Source: Nitrospiraceae bacterium (lineage in GTDB: Bacteria; Nitrospirota; Nitrospiria; Nitrospirales; UBA8639). From it: a stretch of 64,000 nt of DNA. The stretch spans positions 1 to 64,000 of the forward strand of contig JACKFE010000001.1 of NCBI GenBank assembly GCA_020632635.1, in the 5' to 3' direction. Numbering within the stretch: the first letter of the stretch is position 1; every line of letters starts with the position of its first letter. Shown here piece after piece: positions 1-9,137 of this stretch. Below the pieces are notes generated by a model. The model was given only the letters and a program-made list of their open reading frames with translations, ran no database searches and was not told where the DNA came from. The position numbers were made by a program, and so were the translations under genes.

Positions 1-251
1 CGCAAGTTATTCAACCGCTGGCATTCGATCAATTTGACAATGGCGCTCGGATGGTGCGTTTGGGAGTTGGAAGCGTCATACCCAATAGATTTTTTCGTGG
101 CAGGACCCTTGCCACGACGCTGGAGCACATCATGACGAATCCCAGGCTACACAAGGCTTGCCAGACCACGTTTTATCGTTTGCAACAAAACCATGGTCTT
201 GCCATGGCAGGGGACATCATCGAAAATCATCTTATCTCCAGCATCCGCTGA
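1..251 (+). CDS. Glycosyltransferase, C-terminal end (partial, runs off left edge)
   Basis: The open frame enters from the left edge (first full codon at base 3) and stops at TGA 249-251, leaving about 82 residues. It begins with a QPLAFDQFDN-like stretch followed by RLGVG. This is the usual end of the nucleotide-sugar binding site in UDP-glucuronosyltransferase/MGT-like (GT1/GT28) enzymes, where a conserved acidic/Gln pair contacts the sugar donor. The remaining helix-rich tail fits the last helices of the C-terminal Rossmann lobe. The internal ATG at 51 is not the real start, because the motif lies upstream of it. Substrate cannot be told from this fragment. Confidence 0.7.
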   Translation, partial: QVIQPLAFDQFDNGARMVRLGVGSVIPNRFFRGRTLATTLEHIMTNPRLHKACQTTFYRLQQNHGLAMAGDIIENHLISSIR

Positions 252-308
252 ATTTTATCCTCTTTTAACTTGATGAACTTTCCACAGCCTTGCTAGAGTG
301 TTCCCGCT

Positions 309-842
309 GTGCCTGATCCCTCAACTTTCCAATTCAAGAAAAAAAATCCGAAGGCCGTTATCTCCACCAAGCTGGGAGATATTGAAATCCGGTTTTTCAC
401 CGATGATGCTCCCCGTCATGTGGAAAATTTTGTCAACTTGGCCAAATTAAAGTTTTTTGATGGGACAACTTTTCACCGCGTGATTCCCGGATTTCTCATT
501 CAAGGCGGCGACCCGCTGAGCAAAGACCCCGACCGAAGCCTTCATGGGACGGGAGGACCGGGATTCAACCTGTCCCCAGAGTCCAGTGATCGCCCACACC
601 GGCGTGGCACAGTCTCCATGGCCAAGGTTCCCCGAAATGAAGACTCCACCCGGGACGTCGCCGATAGCGGTTCTCAATTTTTTATATGTGTGGAAGACCA
701 GGGTAGTTTAGACCGCACGTACACCGTCTTTGGAAAAGTCATGAAGGGAATGAATGTGGTGGATCAGATTGTCGGCATGCCGCGGGATGATCGGAATAAT
801 CCCCTTGACCCGATTACGGTCACTATCCGAGTTGAAGAATAG
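309..842 (+). CDS. Peptidyl-prolyl cis-trans isomerase, cyclophilin type
   Basis: A 177-residue single-domain cyclophilin catalysing proline cis-trans isomerisation during folding. The active-site signature FHRVIPGFLIQGGD (near residue 56) is intact, including the catalytic Arg, and the later GSQFFICVED block that lines the proline pocket is present. The start is GTG at 309, giving a short N-terminal lead before the TKLGDIEIRFF strand; no strong ribosome site is visible. There is no signal peptide, so a cytoplasmic location is inferred. It is convergent with the MEMO-family gene 33 bp downstream. Confidence 0.93.
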   Translation: MPDPSTFQFKKKNPKAVISTKLGDIEIRFFTDDAPRHVENFVNLAKLKFFDGTTFHRVIPGFLIQGGDPLSKDPDRSLHGTGGPGFNLSPESSDRPHRRGTVSMAKVPRNEDSTRDVADSGSQFFICVEDQGSLDRTYTVFGKVMKGMNVVDQIVGMPRDDRNNPLDPITVTIRVEE

Positions 843-875
843 ATTCCAAGCAATCCCTGATTTTTCAACGCCAGG

Positions 876-2144
876 CTAGACAAATACAATGCTGGCATAG
901 GTCACGGTGGAGTTAAACTGATCCGTGATGCCGCGATCATACCGCAGGACTTGCCCTGTGAACGGTGTCTCGTCCCGTTTTAGCAGCTTGAGCAGGGAAA
1001 AAATTGCGGAAAAGCCCAGAATCTTTCGGTGATCCCCTTCTTTCAGGATAAACTCGGCGAATCCTTCCGGATCAGCCTCTTCCACCTTCTTCAACATTTC
1101 CAAATCCGTTTGCATACACCGATGGAAAGAAAAGTCGGTCGGCGGTTTCTGATCTCCGTACCGAATGCCGATGTGGGCCAAATTCGCACTGGCGATCACA
1201 CAGACGGATTGTCCGGTGGCTTCGATCGCTCGTTTCGTAACCGCAAGAAACTGATCCACCCGTTCAAAAAGTTCCTGATACTCTCCCCCGGTGAGAGTCG
1301 CTGGAGGAAAGGAGCAGAGGATCGGCAAGATCGTCAAGGCACGATCTTCGCCCAGTGCATGCTGCAAAAATGGGAGTTGCAATTCCAAGCTGTGCTCCCG
1401 GATATGAACCAATTCTTCTTGGAAAAACAGGTCCCCGGTCTCTTTCCGAATGAAGTCGACCAAAGGCCGATTCACCTTCACCCGCCCAAACGGGGTTTCA
1501 AAATCCTTATCAGTAAACGCAATGCCCCCTTCCAGGCCGGCATGACAGGTGCCTAACACCACAAACACATCAGGAATGTGTCCTTCCCTGAGTTCTTTAT
1601 ATCCCCACGCATAAATGGGGCCAGCCTCCTTCATATCGAAATTTGGAACGACCAGCCCTTTAATTGATTTGCCCGCATGTTCGGAGGGTGTTTTCTCTGG
1701 CCCTTCTTTCGATTGATAGAAGCTATCAAGCTGGGCTCGCAACTTCACCGGATCGGCTTCATATTGTTTGCCGGCGAAGGCCATGGGCCGCGCGTCCTGT
1801 TTTCGATAGGCCTCCAGGGCCTCCCGTTGAGCCTGCTCCGCGCGCGCGCCTTCCAAAAAGAGCTTCTCTTCCAGGTCCCCAACCAGCTTATTCAGCCGAT
1901 CCGGCATCATGAATTCCCCATATTTTTTGAGATATTCGGCCCCCACCTGCTCCAAGGAATGCTCTCCATCAAAAAACTGAACCAGATAAAAATAATTGAG
2001 CGGCAACACCAGCCGTTCAGCCGACAGACCGGTCGGATCCCACAATACAATATACTGCTCATCCCCCTGTTTCAGAGGGGAATATTGGAGATTGCGAAGA
2101 ATGGGAAAATTTTTCGAATGCTGTTCCAAGGCTTCAGTACTCAT
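876..2144 (-). CDS. MEMO-family protein (AmmeMemoRadiSam system protein B-like) with PqqD-like N-terminal domain
   Basis: 422 residues. Residues from about 165 on match the MEMO fold: a VLGTCHAG block followed by a TPFGRVKVNR block, and later SANLAHIG in the position of the family's SSDLSHYG. In MEMO1 the first metal ligand is a His in PHAGY; the equivalent here reads VVPNFDMKEAG, so that His appears to be replaced. The first ~110 residues (FFDGEHSLEQV, then DLEEKLFLEG) have the pattern of PqqD-like winged-helix peptide-binding domains, which is unusual for the family. Function of the bacterial B component is not established. The gene stands alone on the minus strand and ends just beyond the convergent cyclophilin. 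Confidence 0.8.
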   Translation of the reverse strand: MSTEALEQHSKNFPILRNLQYSPLKQGDEQYIVLWDPTGLSAERLVLPLNYFYLVQFFDGEHSLEQVGAEYLKKYGEFMMPDRLNKLVGDLEEKLFLEGARAEQAQREALEAYRKQDARPMAFAGKQYEADPVKLRAQLDSFYQSKEGPEKTPSEHAGKSIKGLVVPNFDMKEAGPIYAWGYKELREGHIPDVFVVLGTCHAGLEGGIAFTDKDFETPFGRVKVNRPLVDFIRKETGDLFFQEELVHIREHSLELQLPFLQHALGEDRALTILPILCSFPPATLTGGEYQELFERVDQFLAVTKRAIEATGQSVCVIASANLAHIGIRYGDQKPPTDFSFHRCMQTDLEMLKKVEEADPEGFAEFILKEGDHRKILGFSAIFSLLKLLKRDETPFTGQVLRYDRGITDQFNSTVTYASIVFV

Positions 2145-2280
2145 ACACGTTTTATCCTGACGTTATTAGGGGTTTTGACTCACGGCTGATTATTATACGG
2201 ATGCCCCAAGCAGGCCCGCAACCAATCATGATAGGGGTTTTATCAGAAGCCCGTGATGTGGGAAAAGGCGGACCGCAATA

Positions 2281-2308
2281 GAGAATGGCGGGGAGTTGCC
2301 CCATTCTC
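2281..2308 (-). other. Hairpin downstream of the TPP-enzyme gene
   Basis: GAGAATGG and CCATTCTC arms face each other around a GC-rich centre, 59 bp beyond the stop of the decarboxylase gene. It may serve as a terminator for that transcript, but no clear U-tract follows on the minus strand. Confidence 0.35.
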
Positions 2309-2366
2309 ATAGCCAAGGATTCAACAAAAGCCTTCCCCGGCTAGGCATTCGCTGAGATAAACACAC

Positions 2367-4025
2367 TCAAGTTTTCTGGCCCGCCATTCGCTTGGCTAAC
2401 CGTTGGGCAACCCGTTTCATGGCAGTGGACCGGTCATTGGAGTCTAAATACACATTCAGGACATGGGCTTGTTGAGGATCGGCAACCGCCAGGTTGAGCG
2501 CCTGGACCAAATCACCAAATGTCCGAACCCGATGCCCCATCCCTCCACCCAACACATCACAAATTCTTTCGTATTGCCACTCATGGATATCATTAAATGG
2601 GCCTTCCAGAATTTCCCGTTCGGTGGAATACCCGCGGTTGTTCAACACGATGATAATAGGAGCCTGGCCATAGCGAATGCAGGACGATAATTCCGTCCCG
2701 GTCATTTGAAAGGCCCCATCCCCCACCAACACCAATGGCCTCAGCGTCGGATCGGCAAATCCCGCGCCGAGAGCGGCGGGCACACTGAATCCCATCGAGG
2801 TGTAATAAGCCGGAGACAAAAATTCGGCGCTTTTGCGGACGCGCAGATCAGCTGCGGCAAACAAGGACTCGCCCACATCGGCAATCACGATCGTTTGATC
2901 ATTGAGCAACCCATCAAGATACCCGAACACATTACGGAGGGTCACGGATGCTTCCGGCGTGGGAGGATCAAACCGGACACTATCGCGAGGGGGAAGCGCC
3001 CGCGCGGGAAATGAGGGCAAGGGGGAGGCTGCCAACGCCCGCACAAAATCCTCAAAGCGCACACCGTCATAGGTATGATGTTTAATCGCAATGGAATCTG
3101 CCGTCGCATGCACGGTGCGGCCTGCCGCCAAGAGAGTCGTATGCGCTTTGATGTCCTCGACATCGGTGAGTAAGGTCCCTAAGGTCAGCAAGCAATCCGC
3201 CTCTTCCACGAACTGGAGGATTTCTTCCCGCCCCACCAAACCGCCATACACGCCGATGTACAGAGGGTGGTCTTCCCGGATAACGGACTTGCCCAATAAG
3301 GTCGTGGCGATGGGCGCATGCATATGCTCAACCAGTTGGGTCAATTCAGCATGAAGTCCGAAGCGGTGAATCTCAGCCCCCGCCAAAATGACAGGACGCT
3401 CGGACCCGGAGAGCAACCCACGAACCTCAGCAACCGCTTCCTTCAACGCTGCCGGATCACTTTGGCAGGCTGAAGCTTTTGGAGGTTCCGTTGAAGCGAC
3501 GGACACCGGAGCCAGCACCAGATCCCGTGGAATTTCCAAATAGATAGGACGCTTATATTGCAGCAAGGCCTGCAAGGCCCGATCAATTTCCCGTTCAGCC
3601 GTATGCGGGTCATCCAACACAACCGAGGCCACAGTGACTTTCTCGAAGACATCCCGTTGGGTCGAGAAATCACGAACCATGTGGTGCAGGAAGGGATTAT
3701 TCACCCGCTCATTCAGGCCTGGCGAACCGGAGAGTAAGACTACCGGAGAGCGCTCGGCATAGGCACAGGCAACGGCATTGACCATATTCAACCCACCCAC
3801 GCAGTAGGTGACGCAGGCGCCGCCGATCCCATGAATCCGGGCATAGGCATCAGCCGCAAACCCCGCGCAGTCTTCTCGTGTGGTTCCAATGTGGCGGATC
3901 GGCGACTCTTCCAAGAGCTTGAAAAGAGTCAACACGTAATCCCCGGGAATGCCAAAAATATGATGCAGGCCCAGCTTATACAGGCGATCTAGAAGAAGGG
4001 AACCAATGGTAAAAGATGCATTCAT
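2367..4025 (-). CDS. Thiamine diphosphate-dependent decarboxylase, pyruvate/indolepyruvate decarboxylase family
   Basis: About 552 residues in three domains. The N-terminal PYR domain has the activating Glu in a TTREDCAGFAADAYAR block and the family's double His in FLHHMVRDF, the proton relay of pyruvate decarboxylases. The central domain follows, and the PP domain carries the ThDP/Mg motif beginning VGDGAFQMTGTE (near residue 433) and ending in NN. Such enzymes decarboxylate 2-oxo acids to aldehydes; the exact substrate cannot be read here. I chose the ATG at 4025: the longer frame adds 29 poorly fitting residues and would overlap the upstream gene. That leaves 16 bp after the BNR-protein stop, so the two are likely co-transcribed. 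Confidence 0.85.
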   Translation of the reverse strand: MNASFTIGSLLLDRLYKLGLHHIFGIPGDYVLTLFKLLEESPIRHIGTTREDCAGFAADAYARIHGIGGACVTYCVGGLNMVNAVACAYAERSPVVLLSGSPGLNERVNNPFLHHMVRDFSTQRDVFEKVTVASVVLDDPHTAEREIDRALQALLQYKRPIYLEIPRDLVLAPVSVASTEPPKASACQSDPAALKEAVAEVRGLLSGSERPVILAGAEIHRFGLHAELTQLVEHMHAPIATTLLGKSVIREDHPLYIGVYGGLVGREEILQFVEEADCLLTLGTLLTDVEDIKAHTTLLAAGRTVHATADSIAIKHHTYDGVRFEDFVRALAASPLPSFPARALPPRDSVRFDPPTPEASVTLRNVFGYLDGLLNDQTIVIADVGESLFAAADLRVRKSAEFLSPAYYTSMGFSVPAALGAGFADPTLRPLVLVGDGAFQMTGTELSSCIRYGQAPIIIVLNNRGYSTEREILEGPFNDIHEWQYERICDVLGGGMGHRVRTFGDLVQALNLAVADPQQAHVLNVYLDSNDRSTAMKRVAQRLAKRMAGQKT

Positions 4026-4041
4026 ACATGCAAACCACGTT

Positions 4042-5550
4042 TTATTGATAGGCCCTTTTAGGCCCTTTATTGAGCATCGGGCTAAGAGGAGGACTCGAGG
4101 AGCCAAATACACCCCTTACATAATTAAAATCGAATGCCGTTTTTCCAAAAATATGAATGCTATTTTCGTTCATCAAGATTGAGTGAATGGTTCCCGCAAG
4201 CGCTCCGCCCAAGCCGCTCATTGTCATGGGCCCGTCAAAAGATCGGCCATAGTCGCCACTGACCAACCACTTGTCTATAGAAGAGTAATGAGGACTACCA
4301 GTGGATGGATCCAGCGTCTCCCCGATGCACCGCCAGGAAAGATAAACGTGCCGATCGGCAGTGGCCAAATTCGGGATATAACAGTTTTTACCTTCCTCTC
4401 CCAAAGAAACGGTTGGCGCGAAAGATGCCCCCGCATCATGACTGACGCCAAGGAATGCAGACCAAAAGCCGCCAACAACTTGCTCCCAGGCCACAAAGAC
4501 GTGGTCCCCGTTTGCCCAGACTGTAACAGTATGCGGGGCACCGCTAACCTCCTTAGGTACGTTTTTGCGTACAAAGCTCGCCCCCCGGTCTGTGCTAACA
4601 TTCAACCAGACATCGTTCGTCTCTACAACGGTTCCGGGCCCTGTCCCTTCGGCTGTCAATTTCCTCGACGCGACAAACACCTGCTCGCCGGTGACTGCAA
4701 CAGAGTCACCGCCAAGATATTTGATGTCGCTAAACGTTCGACCACCGTCGCTGCTGCGGAAGTATTTGCTTCCATTAAGAATTAGATGGACCCCATATAC
4801 ATCTGCTACCAAAATCTCATAATTTTCGCCGGGACTGAAGCGATCGGTGGAACTCCCAAAATGCATGGCTTCACCAAAAGTAAATCCTCGATCATGACTG
4901 ACCCGCAGTCTATGCGCTGCACCGATGCCACTGGCATCGCTGCTTTCCTGCCACAATACGTATACGGTGTCTCCATAGGCCGCGATCAGCGGCGCCAAAG
5001 CTTTATGGCCAGGGTTAGCTCCGAGGTTCGATCGAGGACCAAAGTCACGTCCGCCATTTGTGCTACGAGCGAAGTTGATCTGAGTGTTCGAGTGGCGTCC
5101 CTCAACCCATGCGACATAGACATGTTCACCTACAGCCGCGAGCCGCTGCGCCCATGATCGTTCAATAGTTGGACGCACAAGAATCGGTTCGTCAAAGGAT
5201 ACGCCGGCATTGTGGCTTGCGCGAAGGTAAAGATCTTCATTCATACCCATAGGCCCGTAGAGAACATAGATATTCTCGCCTGCCATTGCCGTTTCAATAT
5301 CCGGAAGCCCCGGTGCCAAGGTCACTGCATCCTGGAATCTTGGTTTGTCAGAATTTCCTTCGATAAAAGATTTTTTTTCGATCGATAGATGCTCACGACG
5401 GTCCGGTCTAATGGCACGTCGCTTATCGGACTCTTGTGCACTGTTGCCTGGTTGTGCGCCCATGAGACCCAAAAGCACCAGCAGAAAAACCAGCAGCAGA
5501 CGATAGGGAGACACTGCTGCTTTATTTGAGGATTGTTGCAAGTTTTTCAT
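4042..5550 (-). CDS. Exported BNR/Asp-box beta-propeller protein (sialidase-like fold)
   Basis: 502 residues. An N-terminal hydrophobic stretch (LLLVFLLVLLGLMG) ending near a small-residue cleavage site suggests export. At least six Asp-box loops of the S-x-D-x-G-x-[ST]-F type recur through the protein (STNGGRDF, SHDRGFTF, SSDGGRTF, STDRGASF, SHDAGASF, SGDYGRSF), the hallmark of BNR propellers. No sialidase Arg triad could be assigned, so an enzymatic role is not claimed; many such proteins bind surfaces or other proteins. It lies directly upstream of the ThDP decarboxylase. Confidence 0.75.
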   Translation of the reverse strand: MKNLQQSSNKAAVSPYRLLLVFLLVLLGLMGAQPGNSAQESDKRRAIRPDRREHLSIEKKSFIEGNSDKPRFQDAVTLAPGLPDIETAMAGENIYVLYGPMGMNEDLYLRASHNAGVSFDEPILVRPTIERSWAQRLAAVGEHVYVAWVEGRHSNTQINFARSTNGGRDFGPRSNLGANPGHKALAPLIAAYGDTVYVLWQESSDASGIGAAHRLRVSHDRGFTFGEAMHFGSSTDRFSPGENYEILVADVYGVHLILNGSKYFRSSDGGRTFSDIKYLGGDSVAVTGEQVFVASRKLTAEGTGPGTVVETNDVWLNVSTDRGASFVRKNVPKEVSGAPHTVTVWANGDHVFVAWEQVVGGFWSAFLGVSHDAGASFAPTVSLGEEGKNCYIPNLATADRHVYLSWRCIGETLDPSTGSPHYSSIDKWLVSGDYGRSFDGPMTMSGLGGALAGTIHSILMNENSIHIFGKTAFDFNYVRGVFGSSSPPLSPMLNKGPKRAYQ

Positions 5551-5707
5551 GCTTTAACCTCCAATGAGATCTTGCATTTTTCTTCCTCTCACCTTCAACC
5601 GTGTGTCAAACAGGAATTTCTGCATTCATTTGAATTTTAACAAGTTAAAATCTGAGAGCAATTTGGCAATAAAAGTTCCCTTTTCCATCTCGCCAAATTA
5701 AGGATAC

Positions 5708-5826
5708 CTAGTCATACAAGTGGCACCAGACTTGGTGGCCGTTTTCAGGTGGACCGATCTGGATCAACGGAGGTTCGACCGTTCTGCAATGGTCCATGAC
5801 TGGCGGACGACGGGGAATGAACACGG
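5708..5826 (-). pseudogene. Truncated duplicate of the oppF 3' end
   Basis: Reading the minus strand gives about 37 codons plus a TAG stop at 5708-5710 that match the last 37 residues of the intact ATPase at 7147-8133 at 31 positions. Shared runs include VMDHC and PPLIQIGPPENGHQVWCHLY. DNA similarity stops abruptly near 5826, seven bases before the DUF4143 ATPase stop. There is no start codon or upstream portion, so this is a dead fragment of a second oppF-like gene or a local duplication. Confidence 0.85.
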
Positions 5827-5832
5827 CCTCTC

Positions 5833-7020
5833 CTAAGAATCGTGTTTTTCTTTAAGCAATTCTTTCATCAGCGCAGGCAAACTGATGGCTTCCACCCCTT
5901 CGGCAATGGGATATCGCTCAGGCCCGGCATACACAACGAAACTCCTGGATGGTTGAAGATCCTCAAGCGCATGATAAAACCCCCTGGCTGGTTTGGCGGT
6001 CAAGCTGCGCTTGATTTCCAAGGCCCAACGTTCCTTCCCTCCAGGCCATTCCAGCACCAGATCGACCTCGGCTCCTGCGGCCGTTCGATAAAAGCTGACC
6101 TGCGTTCGTTCCGGAGCGGCGGCCACGACATTTTCAATCACAAACCCTTCCCAACTGGGCCCGACAACCGGATGCCCGGCTAATTCCTGGTACCCTTTAA
6201 GACCGAGCAAGGCATGGACAAGGCCACTGTCACGAACGTACACCTTCGGGGACTTCACCAGGCGTTTGCCGATATTGGCTCGATAGGGAGACAACCGTCT
6301 CACCAACAGCAGATCGACCAGCAGATCAATATAACTCGTGACTGTCGGAGGGGTGACCGATAAACTGGAAGCCAACCGAGAGGCATTGAGCAACGCTCCC
6401 TGGTTATGAGCCAGCATGGTCCATAACCGCTCCAAGGTTTCTGCCGGAATACGCGGCCCGAATTGCGGCACGTCCCGCTCAAGATACGTCCGAATAAAAT
6501 TCTGCCGAAAGGCCAGACTATCTTCTTCATTGGCCGCAAGATAACTGTCAGGAAATCCTCCTCGCACCCAGAGTCGCATCAAGGCCTGGTCATCTTCACC
6601 CACTTCCAAGACATCAAAGGGAGCCATCTCCACATATTCCAGACGTCCTGCTAAACTTTCCCCTGATTGACGCAAGAGGTCGATGGATGCCGACCCGAGA
6701 ATAAAAAACCGTCCTGCTCGGAGCCCTTTTCTTCTCCCCTGATCAATGAGCCCTCGTAACGTTTGAAATAATTCCGGAACCCGATGAATCTCATCCAGAA
6801 TAACTAACCGATTTTCATACTCCTGTAAAAATAGTGCTGGGTCCTGCAATTTCTCGCGATCGGACCTGGCTTCCAAATCTAAATAGATGGCGTGCCTGTG
6901 TTGAGTAATTTCTAATGCCAGTGTGGTCTTGCCCACCTGGCGCGGCCCCACCAAGACGACCGCGGCTTGACGACTAAGCGCACGCTGGATGTTTGGAAAT
7001 ATTCTACGCTCAATCATCAT
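5833..7020 (-). CDS. AAA-family ATPase with DUF4143 C-terminal domain
   Basis: 395 residues. Walker A is GPRQVGKTT near residue 26, Walker B is LVILDEIHR near 70, and a sensor-like GSASIDLL follows. The C-terminal half carries a winged-helix-like region and a PD-(D/E)XK-like DUF4143 tail (AEVDLVLEW followed by WALEIKRS). This family is widespread, mobile and of uncertain function, with suggested links to defence or stress. The gene sits alone between a broken oppF 3' end and the intact oppF, with an AT-rich leader on its 5' side, and probably arrived independently of the transporter operon. Confidence 0.88.
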   Translation of the reverse strand: MMIERRIFPNIQRALSRQAAVVLVGPRQVGKTTLALEITQHRHAIYLDLEARSDREKLQDPALFLQEYENRLVILDEIHRVPELFQTLRGLIDQGRRKGLRAGRFFILGSASIDLLRQSGESLAGRLEYVEMAPFDVLEVGEDDQALMRLWVRGGFPDSYLAANEEDSLAFRQNFIRTYLERDVPQFGPRIPAETLERLWTMLAHNQGALLNASRLASSLSVTPPTVTSYIDLLVDLLLVRRLSPYRANIGKRLVKSPKVYVRDSGLVHALLGLKGYQELAGHPVVGPSWEGFVIENVVAAAPERTQVSFYRTAAGAEVDLVLEWPGGKERWALEIKRSLTAKPARGFYHALEDLQPSRSFVVYAGPERYPIAEGVEAISLPALMKELLKEKHDS

Positions 7021-7146
7021 CGTATATTAAAATATTTATTTTTAATTTACAATATAAATGGCCATAAAATATGTATTATAACTTAATAATATAGGCTTAA
7101 TAAACTATAAAACACTTAACAACTACAACTGGCGCTGGCAAATTTT
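7021..7146 (-). promoter_or_regulatory. AT-rich leader upstream of the DUF4143 ATPase
   Basis: This 126 bp is far richer in A and T than the flanking genes. A TATAAT box on the minus strand (7080 to 7075) could be a -10 element for the ATPase gene, but no good -35 element is visible. It also separates that gene from the 3' end of the transporter operon. Confidence 0.35.
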
Positions 7147-8133
7147 TTAGGAATACAAATGACACCAGACTTGGTGGCCGTTTTCAGGGGGACCGATCTG
7201 GATCAAAGGCGGGTCAACGGTTTTACAATGGTCCATGACTTTGGGACAACGAGGATGAAACCGGCAGCCACTTGGCGGATGTAACGGTGACGGGACATCA
7301 CCCGGCAGAACGATCCGCTCGGATTTGGCCATCGGATCGGGCACGGGATTAGCTGACAGGAGAGCTTGGGTGTAAGGATGCTTCGGGGTATTGAAGAGAT
7401 CTTCCGCTGTAGCAACCTCGGCGAATTTTCCAAGATACATCACGGCAATACGGTCCGCCAGGTATTGCACCACATTCAGATCATGCGTAATAAACAAATA
7501 GGACAGATGGAATTCCTTCTGGAGGTCGCGCAACAAATTCAGGATTTGCGCCGCAATCGACACATCCAGAGCGGAGACGGCTTCGTCACAGACAATGAAT
7601 TTTGGGTTGAGGGCCAAGGCCCGCGCAATGCCAACCCGCTGCCGTTGCCCGCCAGAAAACTCATGCGGGTACCGCGATTGATGTTCCGGCCGCAGGCCCA
7701 CTTTCATCAACAACTGATCCACCTGTTCTTGCAGAGCCTTGCCTTTGGCGATTTTATGAATTTTCAATGGTTCGCTGACGATGGAGCCAATCGTCATTCT
7801 GGGATTCAATGAACTATAGGGATCTTGAAAAATAATCTGCATCCGTCGTCGCGTCTGCCGCAACTCTTTCGGCCCCAGCGCCAAGATGTCTTTTCCCTCA
7901 AACCTCACCTGGCCTGCCGTGGGTTCCATTAAGCGAAGAATGGACCGCCCCACTGTCGTTTTCCCGCAGCCGGATTCCCCCACCAACCCTAATGTTTCCC
8001 CCTGCTTGAGATGAAAGGTGACATCATCAACGGCTTTCACCCAGGCTGATACCCGGGAGAACAGACCACTCCGCACAGGAAAATATTTTTGAAGTCCGGT
8101 GACTTCAACCAATGAGTGAGGAGATTCGGTCAT
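7147..8133 (-). CDS. oppF: Oligopeptide/dipeptide ABC transporter ATPase, OppF/DppF type
   Basis: 328 residues. Walker A GESGCGKTT, Q-loop region IIFQDPYSSLNPRM, signature FSGGQRQRVGIARAL and Walker B KFIVCDEAVSALD are all intact. The C-terminal oligopeptide/dipeptide extension (GCRFHPRCP, four-Cys type) is typical of peptide importers and binds an Fe-S cluster in some homologues. It would pair with OppD as the heterodimeric motor at the inner membrane. Last gene of the operon, 23 bp after oppD. A degenerate second copy of its 3' end lies at 5708-5826. Confidence 0.93.
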   Translation of the reverse strand: MTESPHSLVEVTGLQKYFPVRSGLFSRVSAWVKAVDDVTFHLKQGETLGLVGESGCGKTTVGRSILRLMEPTAGQVRFEGKDILALGPKELRQTRRRMQIIFQDPYSSLNPRMTIGSIVSEPLKIHKIAKGKALQEQVDQLLMKVGLRPEHQSRYPHEFSGGQRQRVGIARALALNPKFIVCDEAVSALDVSIAAQILNLLRDLQKEFHLSYLFITHDLNVVQYLADRIAVMYLGKFAEVATAEDLFNTPKHPYTQALLSANPVPDPMAKSERIVLPGDVPSPLHPPSGCRFHPRCPKVMDHCKTVDPPLIQIGPPENGHQVWCHLYS

Positions 8134-8156
8134 GGTCGGTCAGCCATTGCTCATCA

Positions 8157-9137
8157 TCAAAGTGTCTTATGCAGCCAGCAGACCGATTCATGGGCTTCGC
8201 CCACCTGAATCGTCGGCGGAGGTTTGAGATGACAATCATCGAGCACGTCCGGACAGCGTGACGAAAAATGACAGCCAGGCGGGTACTGCAACGGAGACGG
8301 CACCGTTCCAGGGATCGCTTCCAGGCGCATCTGCCGTTCTCCCGGGCGAGGCAGGGATTTCAACAGGGCTTTCGTATAGGGATGGCAGGGATTCCGAAAG
8401 AGTTCCCGCACCGAAGCCCGTTCCGCAATTTTGCTGGCATACATCACGACGATATCCCGGGAAAATTGCGCGACCACGCCCAAGTTATGCGTAATCAACA
8501 GAATGGCCATGCCCAAGTCTTTTTGCAGCGACGCCAGCAAGTCCAAGATCTGAGCCTGAATGGTGACATCCAGCGCCGTCGTGGGTTCATCGGCAATCAA
8601 CAAATCAGGTTTACAGGCCAAAGCCATGGCAATCATGACGCGTTGTTTCATCCCGCCCGACATTTCATGAGGATATTGATCGATGCGCCGTTCAGGGTCC
8701 GCGATCCGAACCTTTGCCAGAAGACTGAGGACGTCTTGGCGAATCTCGTGATCGGAGAGAGGAGTATGAATCTTCAAGACTTCCCCAATTTGATCCCCTA
8801 CGGACATGACTGGGTTCAGGGAGGTCATCGGCTCCTGAAAGACCATCCCAATGGACTTTCCACGAATCCGCCGCATGTCTTTTTCCGGCAGTTCAAGCAG
8901 CTCCTGGCCTTTGAATCTAATGGAGCCCCCGATGATCCGGCCCGGAGCCGCGATCAACCGCATAATTGACAGGGCTGCGACGGATTTCCCGCAACCGGAT
9001 TCACCGACCAACGCCAATGTCTGTCCCGCCTGAATCGCAAAACTCACGTCATCGACAGCCCGCACCTCTCCTTTATCCGTAAAAAAGGAGGTGCGCAAAT
9101 TGGACACGTGAAGAAGCGGGGAAACACCAGCCCCCAT
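8157..9137 (-). CDS. oppD: Oligopeptide/dipeptide ABC transporter ATPase, OppD/DppD type
   Basis: 326 residues with Walker A GESGCGKSV, Q-loop GMVFQEPMTSLNP, signature MSGGMKQRVMIAMAL, Walker B LLIADEPTTALDVT and the C-terminal Cys-containing extension (CHFSSRCPDVLDDC). It is the second motor subunit of the peptide importer. Its ATG overlaps the oppC stop (TAATG, sharing base 9137), indicating translational coupling inside the operon. Confidence 0.93.
   Translation of the reverse strand: MGAGVSPLLHVSNLRTSFFTDKGEVRAVDDVSFAIQAGQTLALVGESGCGKSVAALSIMRLIAAPGRIIGGSIRFKGQELLELPEKDMRRIRGKSIGMVFQEPMTSLNPVMSVGDQIGEVLKIHTPLSDHEIRQDVLSLLAKVRIADPERRIDQYPHEMSGGMKQRVMIAMALACKPDLLIADEPTTALDVTIQAQILDLLASLQKDLGMAILLITHNLGVVAQFSRDIVVMYASKIAERASVRELFRNPCHPYTKALLKSLPRPGERQMRLEAIPGTVPSPLQYPPGCHFSSRCPDVLDDCHLKPPPTIQVGEAHESVCWLHKTL

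Noticed and set aside
1029..1556. 175-codon plus-strand frame opposite the MEMO gene
   Set aside because: Antisense shadow; the minus-strand gene has clear family blocks.
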